Shown here: one piece after another, positions 35,101 through 45,504 of the stretch
How positions within the stretch are numbered: position 1 is the stretch's first letter
Layout: each line of letters starts with the position of its first letter
Origin: Caryophanon tenue
GTDB lineage: Bacteria; Bacillota; Bacilli; Bacillales_A; Planococcaceae
Reading direction: 5' to 3'
NCBI RefSeq assembly: GCF_001700315.1
Contig: NZ_MASJ01000001.1
Span: 62,001-126,000, forward strand
DNA: 64,000 nt
The notes under the pieces: model-generated
Told to the model about the DNA's origin: nothing
Database searches by the model: none
What the model saw: the letters and a program-made list of their open reading frames with translations, nothing else
Translations under genes and position numbers: made by a program

Positions 35101-35793
35101 ATGACGACAATGAATATTTCATATCATGGACATTCAGTTGTAAAAGTAGAAGTAGAGGGCAAGACGATTTTAATTGACCCATTTTTAACGGGTAATAGTT
35201 TAACGGATTTATCTGCACAGACAGAACAAGCCGATGCGATTTTATTAACACATGGACATAATGATCATGTCGGTGATACGGTGGCGCTTGCAGCCAAAAA
35301 TAATGCCACAGTTGTAGCACCGGTTGAAGCAGCAGATTATTTAAGCAAACAAGGTGTTGAAAATGCAGTACCACTTGGCTTAGGTGGCACATTTGATTTA
35401 GGTTATGCCAAGTTAAAGTACGTCCAAGCATTCCATAGTTCATCGTATACAGATGATGCTGGTGTGGTGCATTATATGGGTGTTGCAGGGGGCATTTTAT
35501 TATTTGTCAATGGTTTAACAATTTACCATGCAGGTGATACAGCATTGTTTGGTGACTTAGAATTAATCGGTCGCCGTCACCCAATTGACGTTGCATTTTT
35601 ACCAATCGGCGGTCACTTCACGATGGATGCTGAGGATGCAGCATATGCTGTATCATTATTAAAACCAAAAATCGTTGTACCAGTTCATTACGATACATTC
35701 CCACCGATTAAAGCGGACCCAAATCATTTCGCAGAATTAGTGAAAGACGCGAAAGTACAAGTATTAGCACCAGGCGGAAGCGTAGAGATTTAA
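35101..35793 (+). CDS. Metallo-beta-lactamase fold hydrolase, UPF0173 (YtkL-like)
   Basis: Metal-dependent hydrolase of unknown substrate, conserved in Firmicutes. Metal motif THGHNDHVGD near residue 57, then YHAGDTALFGD and the late PVHYDTFPPIK. A second ATG at 35110 matches homologue starts (MNISYHGHS) better, while AGGAGG is three bases from the first ATG and twelve from the second, so the start is uncertain by three residues. Between the peptidase (divergent) and the YtoI-like gene, as in the B. subtilis ytkL-ytoI neighbourhood. Confidence 0.9.
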   Translation: MTTMNISYHGHSVVKVEVEGKTILIDPFLTGNSLTDLSAQTEQADAILLTHGHNDHVGDTVALAAKNNATVVAPVEAADYLSKQGVENAVPLGLGGTFDLGYAKLKYVQAFHSSSYTDDAGVVHYMGVAGGILLFVNGLTIYHAGDTALFGDLELIGRRHPIDVAFLPIGGHFTMDAEDAAYAVSLLKPKIVVPVHYDTFPPIKADPNHFAELVKDAKVQVLAPGGSVEI

Positions 35794-35903
35794 TGAGCTA
35801 CCTATAGAAATAATCATCAAGTATTATAGGTTGTTTCTATATTTCAACAGAAATATATGATACACTATAACTATGATGATAGATTGGAAAATAGGTGATA
35901 AAA

Positions 35904-37211
35904 TTGTCTACAAAACACGAGAAGATTTTACAATACATTGAATCATTACCGGTTGGCACGAAAATATCTGTGCGACAAATTGCAAAAGAAATGCAAGTAA
36001 GTGAAGGAACGGCTTACCGCGCCATTAAAGAAGCTGAAAATAGCCGTTTAGTAAGTTCAATTGAACGTGTCGGTACAATTCGTATCGAGAAAAAGAAAAA
36101 AGAAAATATCGAACGCTTAACATTCGCAGAAATTGTGAATATTGTTGATGGGCAAGTATTAGGTGGACGTGATGGTCTGCATAAAACATTAACGAAATTT
36201 GTTATTGGTGCGATGCAATTAGACGATATGATGCGTTACACAGATGCGGGTAGTTTATTAATCGTCGGAAACCGTGTGAAGGCGCATCAGCTAGCGTTAA
36301 CAGCAGGTGCTGCGATTTTAGTAACAGGTGGCTTCGAAACGAGCGAAGAAAATAAACGCTTAGCGGATGAATTACAGTTGCCGATTATTTCAACAAGCTA
36401 TGATACATTTACCGTAGCGACAATGATTAACCGTGCTATTTATGACCAGTTAATCAAAAAAGATATTTTATTAATTGAAGATATTTATGTACCACTTGAA
36501 GACACATCTGTCTTGCGTGCTGATGAAACCGTACAGCACTTCCATGACCAAAATACAGCAACGACACACGGGGCATACCCAGTTGTTACAAACCAAAATA
36601 AATTGGTCGGCATGATTACGGTAAAGGACGTTATTGGCAAGCCGAGCACTGAACCGCTTGATAAAGTAATGACGAAAAACCCAATTGCTGGTTCGATGAA
36701 AACGTCGGTTGCAGCAGCAGGTCACCGCATGATTTGGGAAGGTATTGATTTATTGCCAATCGTCGATGAAGATAATACATTAAAAGGTGTTATTTCGCGT
36801 CAAGACGTATTAAAGGCATTACAGCTTGCACAGCGTCAGCCTCATAACGGCGAGACGATTGATGATTTAGTGAAGAATGAAATGAAAGTGCTTGGTGAAG
36901 ATGATATTTTTGTGGAGTTTAAAGTAACGCCGCAAATGACGAACCAATACGGTGCCATTTCGTACGGAGCGTTTACGACATTATTAGCGGAAGCGGGTGC
37001 ATTTGCGTTGAAGCGTCATAAGCGCGGCGATGCGATTGCTGAAAACTTAACGATTTACTTCATTAAACCGGTGCAAATGGAAAGTAAATTAACGGTACGT
37101 CCAATGATTTTAGATATGTCACGTAAGTTCGTGAAAATGGATTTTGAAGTGTATAATCATAATACATTGGTCGGAAAAGCGATGATGACATTCCAATTAT
37201 TAGAGCGATAA
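35904..37211 (+). CDS. HTH-DRTGG-CBS-hotdog protein (YtoI-like)
   Basis: Four-part protein: an N-terminal winged-helix-like segment (residues ~1-65, SVRQIAKEMQVSEGTAYRAI), a DRTGG domain (~70-185), a CBS pair (~190-310, ligand-sensing, with AYPVVTNQNKLVGMITVKDV and DLLPIVDEDNTLKGVISRQD) and a C-terminal hotdog/thioesterase-like domain (~325-435). The start is TTG 35904: AGGTGATA, a perfect match to the 16S tail, lies four bases upstream, whereas the GTG at 35895 overlaps that site. It probably senses a nucleotide or acyl-CoA ligand; target unknown. Followed by a bidirectional terminator. Confidence 0.87.
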   Translation: MSTKHEKILQYIESLPVGTKISVRQIAKEMQVSEGTAYRAIKEAENSRLVSSIERVGTIRIEKKKKENIERLTFAEIVNIVDGQVLGGRDGLHKTLTKFVIGAMQLDDMMRYTDAGSLLIVGNRVKAHQLALTAGAAILVTGGFETSEENKRLADELQLPIISTSYDTFTVATMINRAIYDQLIKKDILLIEDIYVPLEDTSVLRADETVQHFHDQNTATTHGAYPVVTNQNKLVGMITVKDVIGKPSTEPLDKVMTKNPIAGSMKTSVAAAGHRMIWEGIDLLPIVDEDNTLKGVISRQDVLKALQLAQRQPHNGETIDDLVKNEMKVLGEDDIFVEFKVTPQMTNQYGAISYGAFTTLLAEAGAFALKRHKRGDAIAENLTIYFIKPVQMESKLTVRPMILDMSRKFVKMDFEVYNHNTLVGKAMMTFQLLER

Positions 37212-37213
37212 AT

Positions 37214-37254
37214 AAAAACGTGATGCCTTTTCAGGAGGTCATCACGTTTTTTTA
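37214..37254. terminator. Bidirectional terminator between convergent genes
   Basis: AAAACGTGATG / CATCACGTTTT with an inner CCT/AGG pairing and runs of A and T on the two sides. Confidence 0.88.
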
Positions 37255-37593
37255 ATGAGAGGCAGCGTCTTGCTGTGCAGCTTCATATAATTGTTGTTCT
37301 TCTTGTAAGAACGGTGCATAGTGCTTTGAGCGTTTATAGTTATCGTAAATAACAAGCGCGCCGAGCACAATGAAAATGCCTGCGATTGCATACGTTACAA
37401 AGCCAGAAAATAAAATGATTTGATTCACGCCAAATGTTAAAATAAAAGCACCTAGCCAAATATTTGCTTTTGCTTTGTAATATTTATGGCGAATTTCTAA
37501 GGCAGCAGGTGTGCGTAGTTGTCTCGTTTTATTGTATAAATAAAACATCAATGAGAAAATAATGAGTACCACACAAATGAAATTAAAATACAT
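37252..37593 (-). CDS. YtpI-like small membrane protein
   Basis: 113 residues with three membrane segments (about 3-20, 49-70 and 73-92) and a charged Gln/Glu-rich cytoplasmic tail. AAAGGAGG five bases before the ATG at 37593 sets the start, 24 bases inside the open frame. The gene lies between the YtoI-like and NrnA genes, where B. subtilis has ytpI, though here divergent from nrnA. Function unknown in the family. Confidence 0.82.
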   Translation of the reverse strand: MYFNFICVVLIIFSLMFYLYNKTRQLRTPAALEIRHKYYKAKANIWLGAFILTFGVNQIILFSGFVTYAIAGIFIVLGALVIYDNYKRSKHYAPFLQEEQQLYEAAQQDAASH

Positions 37594-37690
37594 AATGTCC
37601 TCCTTTGACGGGCGCACTGATGAGGCGATGATTTGTCTTATTTATTGTAGCGACTTTAGAAGGAAAAGGCAATTTGGAGGAAAAGAAATC

Positions 37691-38644
37691 ATGAAACAGC
37701 AAATCATCGAAAAAATACAACAATATGACACGATTATTATTCACCGACATGTACGACCAGACCCGGATGCTTATGGTTCACAGCACGGTTTAAAAACATT
37801 GATTCAAGCAAACTTCCCACAAAAGGCTGTTTATGCAGTAGGGGAGCATGATGATTCATTAACATTTATGGCAACGCCGGATACAATCGCTGATGATGTG
37901 TATGAAGGGGCATTAGTAATTGTGACAGATACGGCAAATACGGAGCGTGTTGACGACCAACGCTATACAAACGGTGCGTATGTCATTAAAATTGACCACC
38001 ATCCAAATGATGACCAATACGGTGATTTATTATGGGTGGATACATCGGCAAGTTCTTGTAGTGAAATGATTTACGAATTATTTGAAGAAGCGCGTGCGCA
38101 GTTCAATTGGACGATGAATGAGGAAGTAGCACAATTATTATTTGCAGGTATTGTAGGTGATACGGGACGTTTTATGTTCCCATCGACGACTTTAAAAACA
38201 TTCCGCACAGCAGGTGATTTAGTCGAGTACGGCTTTAACCGTAATCATGTGTTCAACGGTATGTATGAAATGGACCGTAAGTTATTAAACTTACAAGGCT
38301 ATTTATACCAAAACTTTGAAATGACTGATAAAGGGATGGCATATGTCCGTTTAACGAAAGAAGCGCTTGCACAGTTTGATGCGACACCATCAGAGGCATC
38401 ATTATTAGTCGGCTCGTTAGGCAATGTAAAAGGCATTACGGCTTGGGTAATTTTCATCGAAGAAGGCGATTCAATCCGCGTGCGTTTACGCTCAAAAGGT
38501 CCGGTTATTAATACGCTTGCCAAGGAGTTTAATGGTGGCGGTCATCCACTAGCTTCCGGTGCAACAGCGTACTCATGGGAAGAAGCAGACCGCGTAGTTG
38601 CACGTTTACAAGAAATCGTTTGTGACTATAAAGAAGCACAGTAA
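37691..38644 (+). CDS. nrnA: Bifunctional oligoribonuclease and pAp phosphatase NrnA
   Basis: Degrades RNA oligomers of a few nucleotides and dephosphorylates 3'-phosphoadenosine 5'-phosphate. DHH-family motifs: HRHVRPDPDAYGSQHGL, IVTDTANTERVD, KIDHHPNDDQYG (the DHH) and the DHHA1 motif FNGGGHPLASGA. 317 residues is the normal length once the start is taken at 37691, ten bases after GGAGG. It is 17 bases upstream of dnaE and probably cotranscribed. B. subtilis has ytrH and ytrI between these genes; both are missing here. Confidence 0.95.
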   Translation: MKQQIIEKIQQYDTIIIHRHVRPDPDAYGSQHGLKTLIQANFPQKAVYAVGEHDDSLTFMATPDTIADDVYEGALVIVTDTANTERVDDQRYTNGAYVIKIDHHPNDDQYGDLLWVDTSASSCSEMIYELFEEARAQFNWTMNEEVAQLLFAGIVGDTGRFMFPSTTLKTFRTAGDLVEYGFNRNHVFNGMYEMDRKLLNLQGYLYQNFEMTDKGMAYVRLTKEALAQFDATPSEASLLVGSLGNVKGITAWVIFIEEGDSIRVRLRSKGPVINTLAKEFNGGGHPLASGATAYSWEEADRVVARLQEIVCDYKEAQ

Positions 38645-38661
38645 GAAAGGAGGCGTTTTGT

Positions 38662-41600
38662 ATGGTGGTGTATCCACAAATTAAGACGAGTGCGGATTTA
38701 CTGCAAAGTACAATTCGCCCAGAAGCATGTCAGCAATTTTTAGTCGCACAAAAGGCAGAGGCGTGTGCAATTGTCAATTCGACAATGTACGGGCTGATGC
38801 CTTTTTGGCGTTTCATGCGTGATGCTCATATTCATACCGTTATTGGCTTAGAAGTGATGCTTGATATCGAACAGGAGCAAGTGCCTGTTGTTTTATATGC
38901 GCAAACAACGCAAGGATACCAGCATTTATTAAAAATTTCGAGTGCCATTTCAACGCGTCAAGAGGGAACATTGCCACTCGCTTGGCTAAAGGCGTATCAG
39001 CAAGGGCTAATCGCATTATTACCTTTTTCAGAAGGGTTTATTGAGCAGTCAACCATTGTGGCAATACAACAAGCTTTTGAGCAAGCACTTTATATGGGTA
39101 TTGCGCGTCCACATGGTAAACGAGCGATTTATGAGGAGCGTGCCATTGAGCTAGCAAATACATTGGCATTACCAATTGTTGCCACACAGCAAAATCGTTA
39201 TATCGAAGAGCAAGGCTTATTTGCATATCAAGTGGCACAAGCGATTGCAAGTGGGCAAAAATTAAATGAAGAAGATGTACAATATGCACAGCCAGAGCAT
39301 TACATGCCGACCGCTATGCAGTGGCAAGAAGCGTTCCACGATGTGCCACATTGGCTAGAGACAGCGAAGCAAATGCTAATGAGCTGTGACGTGCCAATGC
39401 CTGCATATGAACGTCAAATGCCACAGTATCCTTTAGATGAGCAAACGGCAGATGAAGCGTTGCGTAAGCTAGCAATGCAAGGCTTACAGGAGCGGCTTCC
39501 ACAAGCAACAGAAGCGTATTACGAACGTTTACAGTATGAGTTAGACGTTATTGCGCGTATGGGCTATAGTGATTATTTTTTAATTGTTGCAGATTTTATG
39601 CGTTTTGCCCGTGAGGAAAACATTTTAACTGGTCCAGGTCGAGGCTCGTCTGCCAGTTCGTTAGTGGCGTACGTGACGTATATTACACATGTAGACCCGT
39701 TGCAGTACGGCTTAGTATTTGAGCGCTTTTTAAATCCAGAGCGTGTAACGATGCCAGATATTGATATTGACTTTGTCGATACGCGCCGTAATGAAGTGAT
39801 TCAATATGTGGCTCAAAAATATGGTAAGCAATATGTCGCGCAAATTATCACGTTCGGTACATTATCTGCTAAAGCGGTCGCTCGTGATGTTGCGCGTATG
39901 TTTAACTTTACACCGGAGGAGCTTGATGCGATTTCAAAAGCGATTCCAAATAAAGCAGGCATTACATTGGCAGAGGCATATAGACAATCAGTGCCACTGC
40001 AACAGCTTGTGCAACAAAGTACGCGCTATCAGCAATGGTTTACGGTAGCAAAAGAGTTAGAAGGTTTACCACGAAATGCGTCTACACACGCAGCTGGAGT
40101 TGTATTATCACCGAAGCCTTTAGTGGAACTCATTCCGGTAGAGGATGGGCATGATGGCGTTTATTTAACACAATGGCCGATGCAGGATGTAGAAGCAGCA
40201 GGTTTACTGAAGATGGACTTTTTAGGTTTACGTAACTTGACACTACTTGACCATATTCGCCGTTCGATTCAATATACACATCATCGTACATTGCAGTTTG
40301 AGAAAATTCCGTTTCAAAATGAAGCGACGTTCCAATTATTACAGCGCGGCGATACAGTCGGCATCTTCCAGCTAGAGTCAGAGGGAATGAAAGCCGCGTT
40401 ACGGGATATTTGTCCAACACATTTTCTCGACATTGTGGCGGTCAATGCATTGTATCGCCCAGGCCCGATGGATTTTATTCCAAGCTATGCGAGGCGTAAA
40501 CGCGGTGAAGAGCAGGTCGTCATGCCACATGAAGCGCTACGCCCGATTTTAGAAGAAACGTATGGTGTTATTATTTATCAAGAGCAAATTATGAAAATTG
40601 CGTCGGTGATGGCAGGGTTTACATTTGGCGAAGCGGATTTACTGCGTCGAGCCATTAGTAAAAAGAATGAACAGGTGATGCAGGCGCAGCGTGAAAAGTT
40701 TATTACAGGCGCGCAGCAAAAAGGGTTTTCTATAGATGTTGCGACCGAAGTATATACGTTAATCGAGCGTTTTGCTGATTATGGTTTCCCGAAAAGCCAT
40801 GCGGTTGCCTACAGTTATATTTCGTATTACTTAGCCTATTTAAAAGCCAATTTCCCTGCGAACTTTTATGCGGCACTTTGTACGAGTGCAATTGGCAACC
40901 AAGAAAAGCTACAGCAATATATACAGGAAGCAAAAGCGCGGGGCATTCGTATATTGCCGCCGTCACTTTCAAAAAGTCAGCGTATTTTTATTGTCGAAGA
41001 CGGTGCGATTCGTTATAGCTTGTCTGCCATAAAAGGTGTACCACAGCCGTTTTTACAAAAGCTTTTACAGCTACGTAAAAATCGTGAAGCACCATTTACA
41101 AGTTTATATGAGCTTGCGATTTATTTATCTGCGCAGCAATTTACACATAAGCATATTGAGCCATTAGCGAAAGCGGGCGTGTTCGATGATTTTGGTAAAG
41201 ACCGTGCGACGATTTTGGCAACGATTGACGGCGCGGTGCAACATGCGCAGCTTTATCGACCAACCGAAGAGAGCGCGATGATGGAAAGCGTCGCACAAAT
41301 GCGACTAAAATATGTGCGTGTGCCACCGTTACCACAAAAAGAACTATTGCAGTATGAAAAGGATGTGTTCGGCTTTTATATGTCAGCGCATCCAATTGAA
41401 CAACTAGATGCACATGTGTTACAAGGGCGTGTACCGATGAATCAATTAGCACATTTACGAGACGGGAGCTTTGCGAAGGTGATTGGCTCTCTTGAACAAC
41501 TGCGTGTACTGCGCACGAAAAAAGGAGAGCAAATGGCATTTATGACGCTTGAAGATGAAGTTGGGCAAGTGAGTGTCACATTGTTTCCACAAGTATTTGC

Positions 41601-41709
41601 GCAGGTGTCACATGTATTACAAGAAGGGCAGTTCTTTCGTGCAGAAGGACAAGTCGAACAACGTTTTGGGAAGGTGCAGTTAAAAGCAAAACAAGTAAAT
41701 ATATTATAA
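38662..41709 (+). CDS. dnaE: DNA polymerase III alpha subunit DnaE, degenerate PHP domain
   Basis: Second replicative polymerase of low-GC Gram-positives, thought to extend RNA primers before PolC takes over. The palm has G-R-G-S-S, catalytic Asp366 and Asp368 in PDIDIDF, and Asp519 in KMDFLGLRN; HhH and OB-fold regions follow (the OB near 905-1000). The N-terminal PHP domain has lost its metal ligands: the usual HLHVHS-type motif reads YPQIKTSADLL, the TD(R/H) motif reads IVNSTMYG, and the late NDVHY-type motif reads TQQNRYI. The protein is 1015 residues, about 100 shorter than B. subtilis DnaE. AAGGAGG is eight bases before the ATG. Confidence 0.95.
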   Translation: MVVYPQIKTSADLLQSTIRPEACQQFLVAQKAEACAIVNSTMYGLMPFWRFMRDAHIHTVIGLEVMLDIEQEQVPVVLYAQTTQGYQHLLKISSAISTRQEGTLPLAWLKAYQQGLIALLPFSEGFIEQSTIVAIQQAFEQALYMGIARPHGKRAIYEERAIELANTLALPIVATQQNRYIEEQGLFAYQVAQAIASGQKLNEEDVQYAQPEHYMPTAMQWQEAFHDVPHWLETAKQMLMSCDVPMPAYERQMPQYPLDEQTADEALRKLAMQGLQERLPQATEAYYERLQYELDVIARMGYSDYFLIVADFMRFAREENILTGPGRGSSASSLVAYVTYITHVDPLQYGLVFERFLNPERVTMPDIDIDFVDTRRNEVIQYVAQKYGKQYVAQIITFGTLSAKAVARDVARMFNFTPEELDAISKAIPNKAGITLAEAYRQSVPLQQLVQQSTRYQQWFTVAKELEGLPRNASTHAAGVVLSPKPLVELIPVEDGHDGVYLTQWPMQDVEAAGLLKMDFLGLRNLTLLDHIRRSIQYTHHRTLQFEKIPFQNEATFQLLQRGDTVGIFQLESEGMKAALRDICPTHFLDIVAVNALYRPGPMDFIPSYARRKRGEEQVVMPHEALRPILEETYGVIIYQEQIMKIASVMAGFTFGEADLLRRAISKKNEQVMQAQREKFITGAQQKGFSIDVATEVYTLIERFADYGFPKSHAVAYSYISYYLAYLKANFPANFYAALCTSAIGNQEKLQQYIQEAKARGIRILPPSLSKSQRIFIVEDGAIRYSLSAIKGVPQPFLQKLLQLRKNREAPFTSLYELAIYLSAQQFTHKHIEPLAKAGVFDDFGKDRATILATIDGAVQHAQLYRPTEESAMMESVAQMRLKYVRVPPLPQKELLQYEKDVFGFYMSAHPIEQLDAHVLQGRVPMNQLAHLRDGSFAKVIGSLEQLRVLRTKKGEQMAFMTLEDEVGQVSVTLFPQVFAQVSHVLQEGQFFRAEGQVEQRFGKVQLKAKQVNIL

Positions 41710-41717
41710 AGAGATGG

Positions 41718-41756
41718 ATGCCATTCGGAATGAACGATTTCGAATGGCATTTTTAA
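41718..41756 (+). terminator. Terminator of nrnA-dnaE
   Basis: Stem ATGCCATTCG(GA) / (TT)CGAATGGCAT with a loop of about nine bases and T run. Confidence 0.83.
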
Positions 41757-41765
41757 TGTCTTTTC

Positions 41766-41794
41766 TTTACTTTTATAAAAAAGTTCGTTAAACT
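41766..41794 (+). promoter_or_regulatory. Promoter of the FadR-like regulator and accDA
   Basis: TTTACT (41766-41771), 17-base spacer, TAAACT (41789-41794); expected start near 41801. Confidence 0.5.
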
Positions 41795-41804
41795 ACGTAA
41801 TGAA

Positions 41805-41821
41805 AAGTGGTCGTACCACTT
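41805..41821 (+). promoter_or_regulatory. GntR/FadR-type operator 1
   Basis: Perfect palindrome AAGTGGT-CGT-ACCACTT covering the predicted transcription start. TGGT-N3-ACCA is the core recognised by FadR-subfamily GntR regulators. Confidence 0.65.
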
Positions 41822-41837
41822 TATCTTTTTTATTTAA

Positions 41838-41853
41838 AAGTGGTAGGACCATT
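41838..41853 (+). promoter_or_regulatory. GntR/FadR-type operator 2
   Basis: AAGTGGT-AGG-ACCATT, same core as operator 1, with its centre 33 bases further on (about three helical turns), running into the GGAGGTGA ribosome site. Confidence 0.6.
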
Positions 41854-41866
41854 GGAGGTGAATGGC

Positions 41867-42496
41867 GTGGCAGAGCAACAACCGAAACGTTTTGTAGAAT
41901 TGGTCACACAGTTACGTGAACTCATTGATGCGCAGCAAATTCAGCCAGGTGAAAAATTACCATCTGAACGTGTATTAGCAGAGCAGTTAGGTGTGTCTCG
42001 TTCAGCGATTCGTGAAGCGCTACGCAGTTTAGACCTGCTCGGCTTAATCGAAACAAAACACGGAGGTGGCACATTTTTAGCCAACTTTCAACAGCATCAA
42101 CTCGTTGAAGTATTATCAATGTTTATTTTACAAACACAGCAGCAACGTGATGAAGTGCTTGCAACAACGCATATGCACGAGCGAGAAGCAATTATGGTCA
42201 TTACAATGGATAAAACATTGCGCACATTGCCGGTATGGGATAGTTATTTTAACCAGCTAGCAGTAGAGGGCGCAATTGACCGTATGCAGTTTGTACAAGA
42301 ATTAATTATTACATCGGGTAATCGGTTGAGCTTGAAAATTTGGCGACAATTAGTTGCTTTCAGTGGGGAGCAAGCAACATTCACAACCGAAGAGGAAAAA
42401 CCATTTTTAGAACAGCTCATCAAGGCAATGCAGCTTGGCTATATAATGGAGGCAACAACAGCACATAAACAATGGGGACAAGTACGCTACAGCTAA
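41867..42496 (+). CDS. GntR-family transcriptional regulator, FadR subfamily
   Basis: N-terminal winged helix (residues ~10-75: KLPSERVLAEQLGVSRSAIR, LGLIETKHGGGTFLA) and a C-terminal FCD-like helical domain with weak metal-ligand conservation. The GTG start at 41867 is fixed by GGAGGTGA five bases upstream; an open frame extends further 5' but would run through both operators. It lies 15 bases upstream of accD, so it is probably the first gene of an accDA operon. In B. subtilis this position holds the malic enzyme ytsJ. Two palindromes over its promoter suggest autorepression and possible control of fatty acid synthesis. The effector is unknown. Confidence 0.87.
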   Translation: MAEQQPKRFVELVTQLRELIDAQQIQPGEKLPSERVLAEQLGVSRSAIREALRSLDLLGLIETKHGGGTFLANFQQHQLVEVLSMFILQTQQQRDEVLATTHMHEREAIMVITMDKTLRTLPVWDSYFNQLAVEGAIDRMQFVQELIITSGNRLSLKIWRQLVAFSGEQATFTTEEEKPFLEQLIKAMQLGYIMEATTAHKQWGQVRYS

Positions 42497-42511
42497 GAAA
42501 GGGGTATATGT

Positions 42512-43375
42512 ATGGCAGGAATTCGTGATTTATTATCACTACGTAAGCGAAAACATGCAGCATCAGAAGAACTTGTAGTACCAGAAGGCATGGTGACAAA
42601 ATGTGAGGCATGTCGACATATTCAATACACAAAGGAATTAGAACAAAACGGCAAAGTATGTGTAAAGTGTGGGTATCATATGAAAATGACCGCACAGGAG
42701 CGCATTGATTATATATTTGATGAAAATAGTTTAGAAGAAATGGATACACATTTACAAACAACGAATCCATTACAGTTCCCGCAGTATGTTGAAAAAGTGC
42801 AGGCGGACCAACAAAAAACAGGCATGAATGAAGCCGTGAAAACCGGTACGGTGACATTAGACGGTGAGCAAGTGGTCGTTGCAGTTATGGACGCTCATTT
42901 CCGTATGGGGTCGATGGGCTCTGTTGTCGGTGAAAAAATTACACGTGCCATTGAAAAAGCGACAGCATTACGTGTGCCTTTTATTATTTTTACGGCAAGC
43001 GGTGGTGCGCGCATGCAAGAAGGCGTATTATCATTGATGCAAATGGCTAAAACAAGTGTGGCTTTACAGCGCCATGCACAGCACCGTTTATTGTTTATTT
43101 CGGTGATGACACATCCAACAACGGGTGGTGTATCCGCTAGCTTTGCATCTGTAGGTGATATTAATATTGCTGAGCCACAAGCGTTAATTGGTTTCGCTGG
43201 GCGTCGTGTCATTGAACAAACGGTCCGTGAGAAGCTACCGACAAACTTCCAAACAGCTGAATTTTTGTTAGAGCATGGTCAGCTAGATGCCGTTATTCAT
43301 CGCCACGAATTACGCAAGCAGCTGAGTCAGCTTGTTCGCATGCATGTAGGAGGGAACGTTCATGTCACAGTCTAA
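42512..43375 (+). CDS. accD: Acetyl-CoA carboxylase carboxyltransferase beta subunit
   Basis: With AccA it transfers the carboxyl group from biotin carrier protein to acetyl-CoA, giving malonyl-CoA for fatty acid synthesis. The N-terminal zinc ribbon has Cys31, Cys34, Cys50 and Cys53; the crotonase-fold body has [20 protein letters not shown] and [18 protein letters not shown]. 287 residues, full length. AAGGGG precedes the ATG. The last 14 bases overlap accA. Confidence 0.96.
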   Translation: MAGIRDLLSLRKRKHAASEELVVPEGMVTKCEACRHIQYTKELEQNGKVCVKCGYHMKMTAQERIDYIFDENSLEEMDTHLQTTNPLQFPQYVEKVQADQQKTGMNEAVKTGTVTLDGEQVVVAVMDAHFRMGSMGSVVGEKITRAIEKATALRVPFIIFTASGGARMQEGVLSLMQMAKTSVALQRHAQHRLLFISVMTHPTTGGVSASFASVGDINIAEPQALIGFAGRRVIEQTVREKLPTNFQTAEFLLEHGQLDAVIHRHELRKQLSQLVRMHVGGNVHVTV

Positions 43376-44324
43376 ATTATTACCATTTGAACAGCCATTA
43401 GAACAATTACGTGGTAAAATTGAAGAAGTGAAGCGGGTGTCACAAGCAGCGGATTTGGATATGTCCGATGAAGTGGCAAGCTTAGAACAAAAGCTAGCGC
43501 AGTTGGAACAATCGATTTATGATGATTTACCGGTATGGGACCGTGTGCAAATTGCACGTCATGCGGAACGTCCAACGACACTAGATTATATCTCGCATAT
43601 TTGTGAGGAGTTTATTGAACTGCACGGCGACCGTTCTTATGCAGATGATGCCGCCATTATTGGTGGTATTGGCACAATTGATGGTGTTGCGTACACGATT
43701 ATTGGGCATCAGCGTGGACGTAATACGAAGGAAAATATTAAACGTAATTTCGGTATGCCACACCCAGAAGGTTACCGTAAAGCGTTACGTTTAATGAAGC
43801 AAGCTGAAAAATTTAATCGTCCAATTTTATGCTTAATTGATACAAAGGGCGCGTATCCAGGGAAGGCTGCCGAAGAGCGTGGGCAAAGCGAGGCAATTGC
43901 CCGTAATTTAGTCGAGATGGCTGGTTTAACGGTACCGGTAGTGAGCATTGTCATTGGCGAAGGTGGCAGTGGTGGCGCATTAGCACTCGGTGTTGCAAAT
44001 GTTGTCTATATGCTTGAAAATGCAACGTATTCAGTTATATCACCAGAAGGGGCTGCATCAATATTATGGAAAGATGCATCACTTGCTCAAAAGGCAGCAG
44101 AAGCGATGCAAATTACTGCGCCTCATTTACTTAAGCTGGCAGTGATTGATGAGATTATTCCAGAAGTACTTGGTGGTGCACATAAAGATATGACACAACA
44201 AGCAACTATTTTAAAGGGTTACGTGACAGATGTTTTTGCGACGTTACAACAACTGTCACCAGACGAACTTGTTACACATCGCTATGAGAAATTTAAGAAA
44301 ATTGGACATTTTCTAGAAGAATAA
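43362..44324 (+). CDS. accA: Acetyl-CoA carboxylase carboxyltransferase alpha subunit
   Basis: Partner of AccD. Family motifs are [57 protein letters not shown] and [15 protein letters not shown]. 320 residues, full length. Its AGGAGGG ribosome site lies within accD and the genes overlap by 14 bases, so the 1:1 subunit ratio is probably kept by translational coupling. The biotin carrier and carboxylase genes are not in the window. Confidence 0.96.
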   Translation: MSQSKLLPFEQPLEQLRGKIEEVKRVSQAADLDMSDEVASLEQKLAQLEQSIYDDLPVWDRVQIARHAERPTTLDYISHICEEFIELHGDRSYADDAAIIGGIGTIDGVAYTIIGHQRGRNTKENIKRNFGMPHPEGYRKALRLMKQAEKFNRPILCLIDTKGAYPGKAAEERGQSEAIARNLVEMAGLTVPVVSIVIGEGGSGGALALGVANVVYMLENATYSVISPEGAASILWKDASLAQKAAEAMQITAPHLLKLAVIDEIIPEVLGGAHKDMTQQATILKGYVTDVFATLQQLSPDELVTHRYEKFKKIGHFLEE

Positions 44325-44330
44325 TAGAAG

Positions 44331-44400
44331 GACATATGCTGAAAACGTTTTCAAATCATTCGGATGACGAATGAAATGAGAAGTCAAGCATATGTCTTTT
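44331..44400 (+). terminator. Terminator of accDA with an embedded cre site
   Basis: Outer stem GACATATGCT / AGCATATGTC and inner hairpin TCATTCG / CGAATGA, followed by four T. The 5' arm side contains the perfect cre listed separately. Confidence 0.65.
44340..44353 (+). promoter_or_regulatory. Perfect cre (CcpA-binding) consensus upstream of pfkA
   Basis: TGAAAACGTTTTCA matches TGWAANCGNTNWCA at all 14 positions. It lies about 110 bases upstream of the best pfkA promoter candidate (TTCTGT 44459-44464, 16 bases, TATAGA 44481-44486), a distance compatible with CcpA activation. Confidence 0.65.
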
Positions 44401-44475
44401 ATTTTTTATGTGAAGTTGTGTAAAAACAAAGGCTGAGGTACTTACAAATGAGGCGTATTTCTGTTAATGTGATAG

Positions 44476-45477
<1,002 letters not shown>

Positions 45478-45504
45478 AAAAACATTATGGAGTGACACAA
45501 ACTT

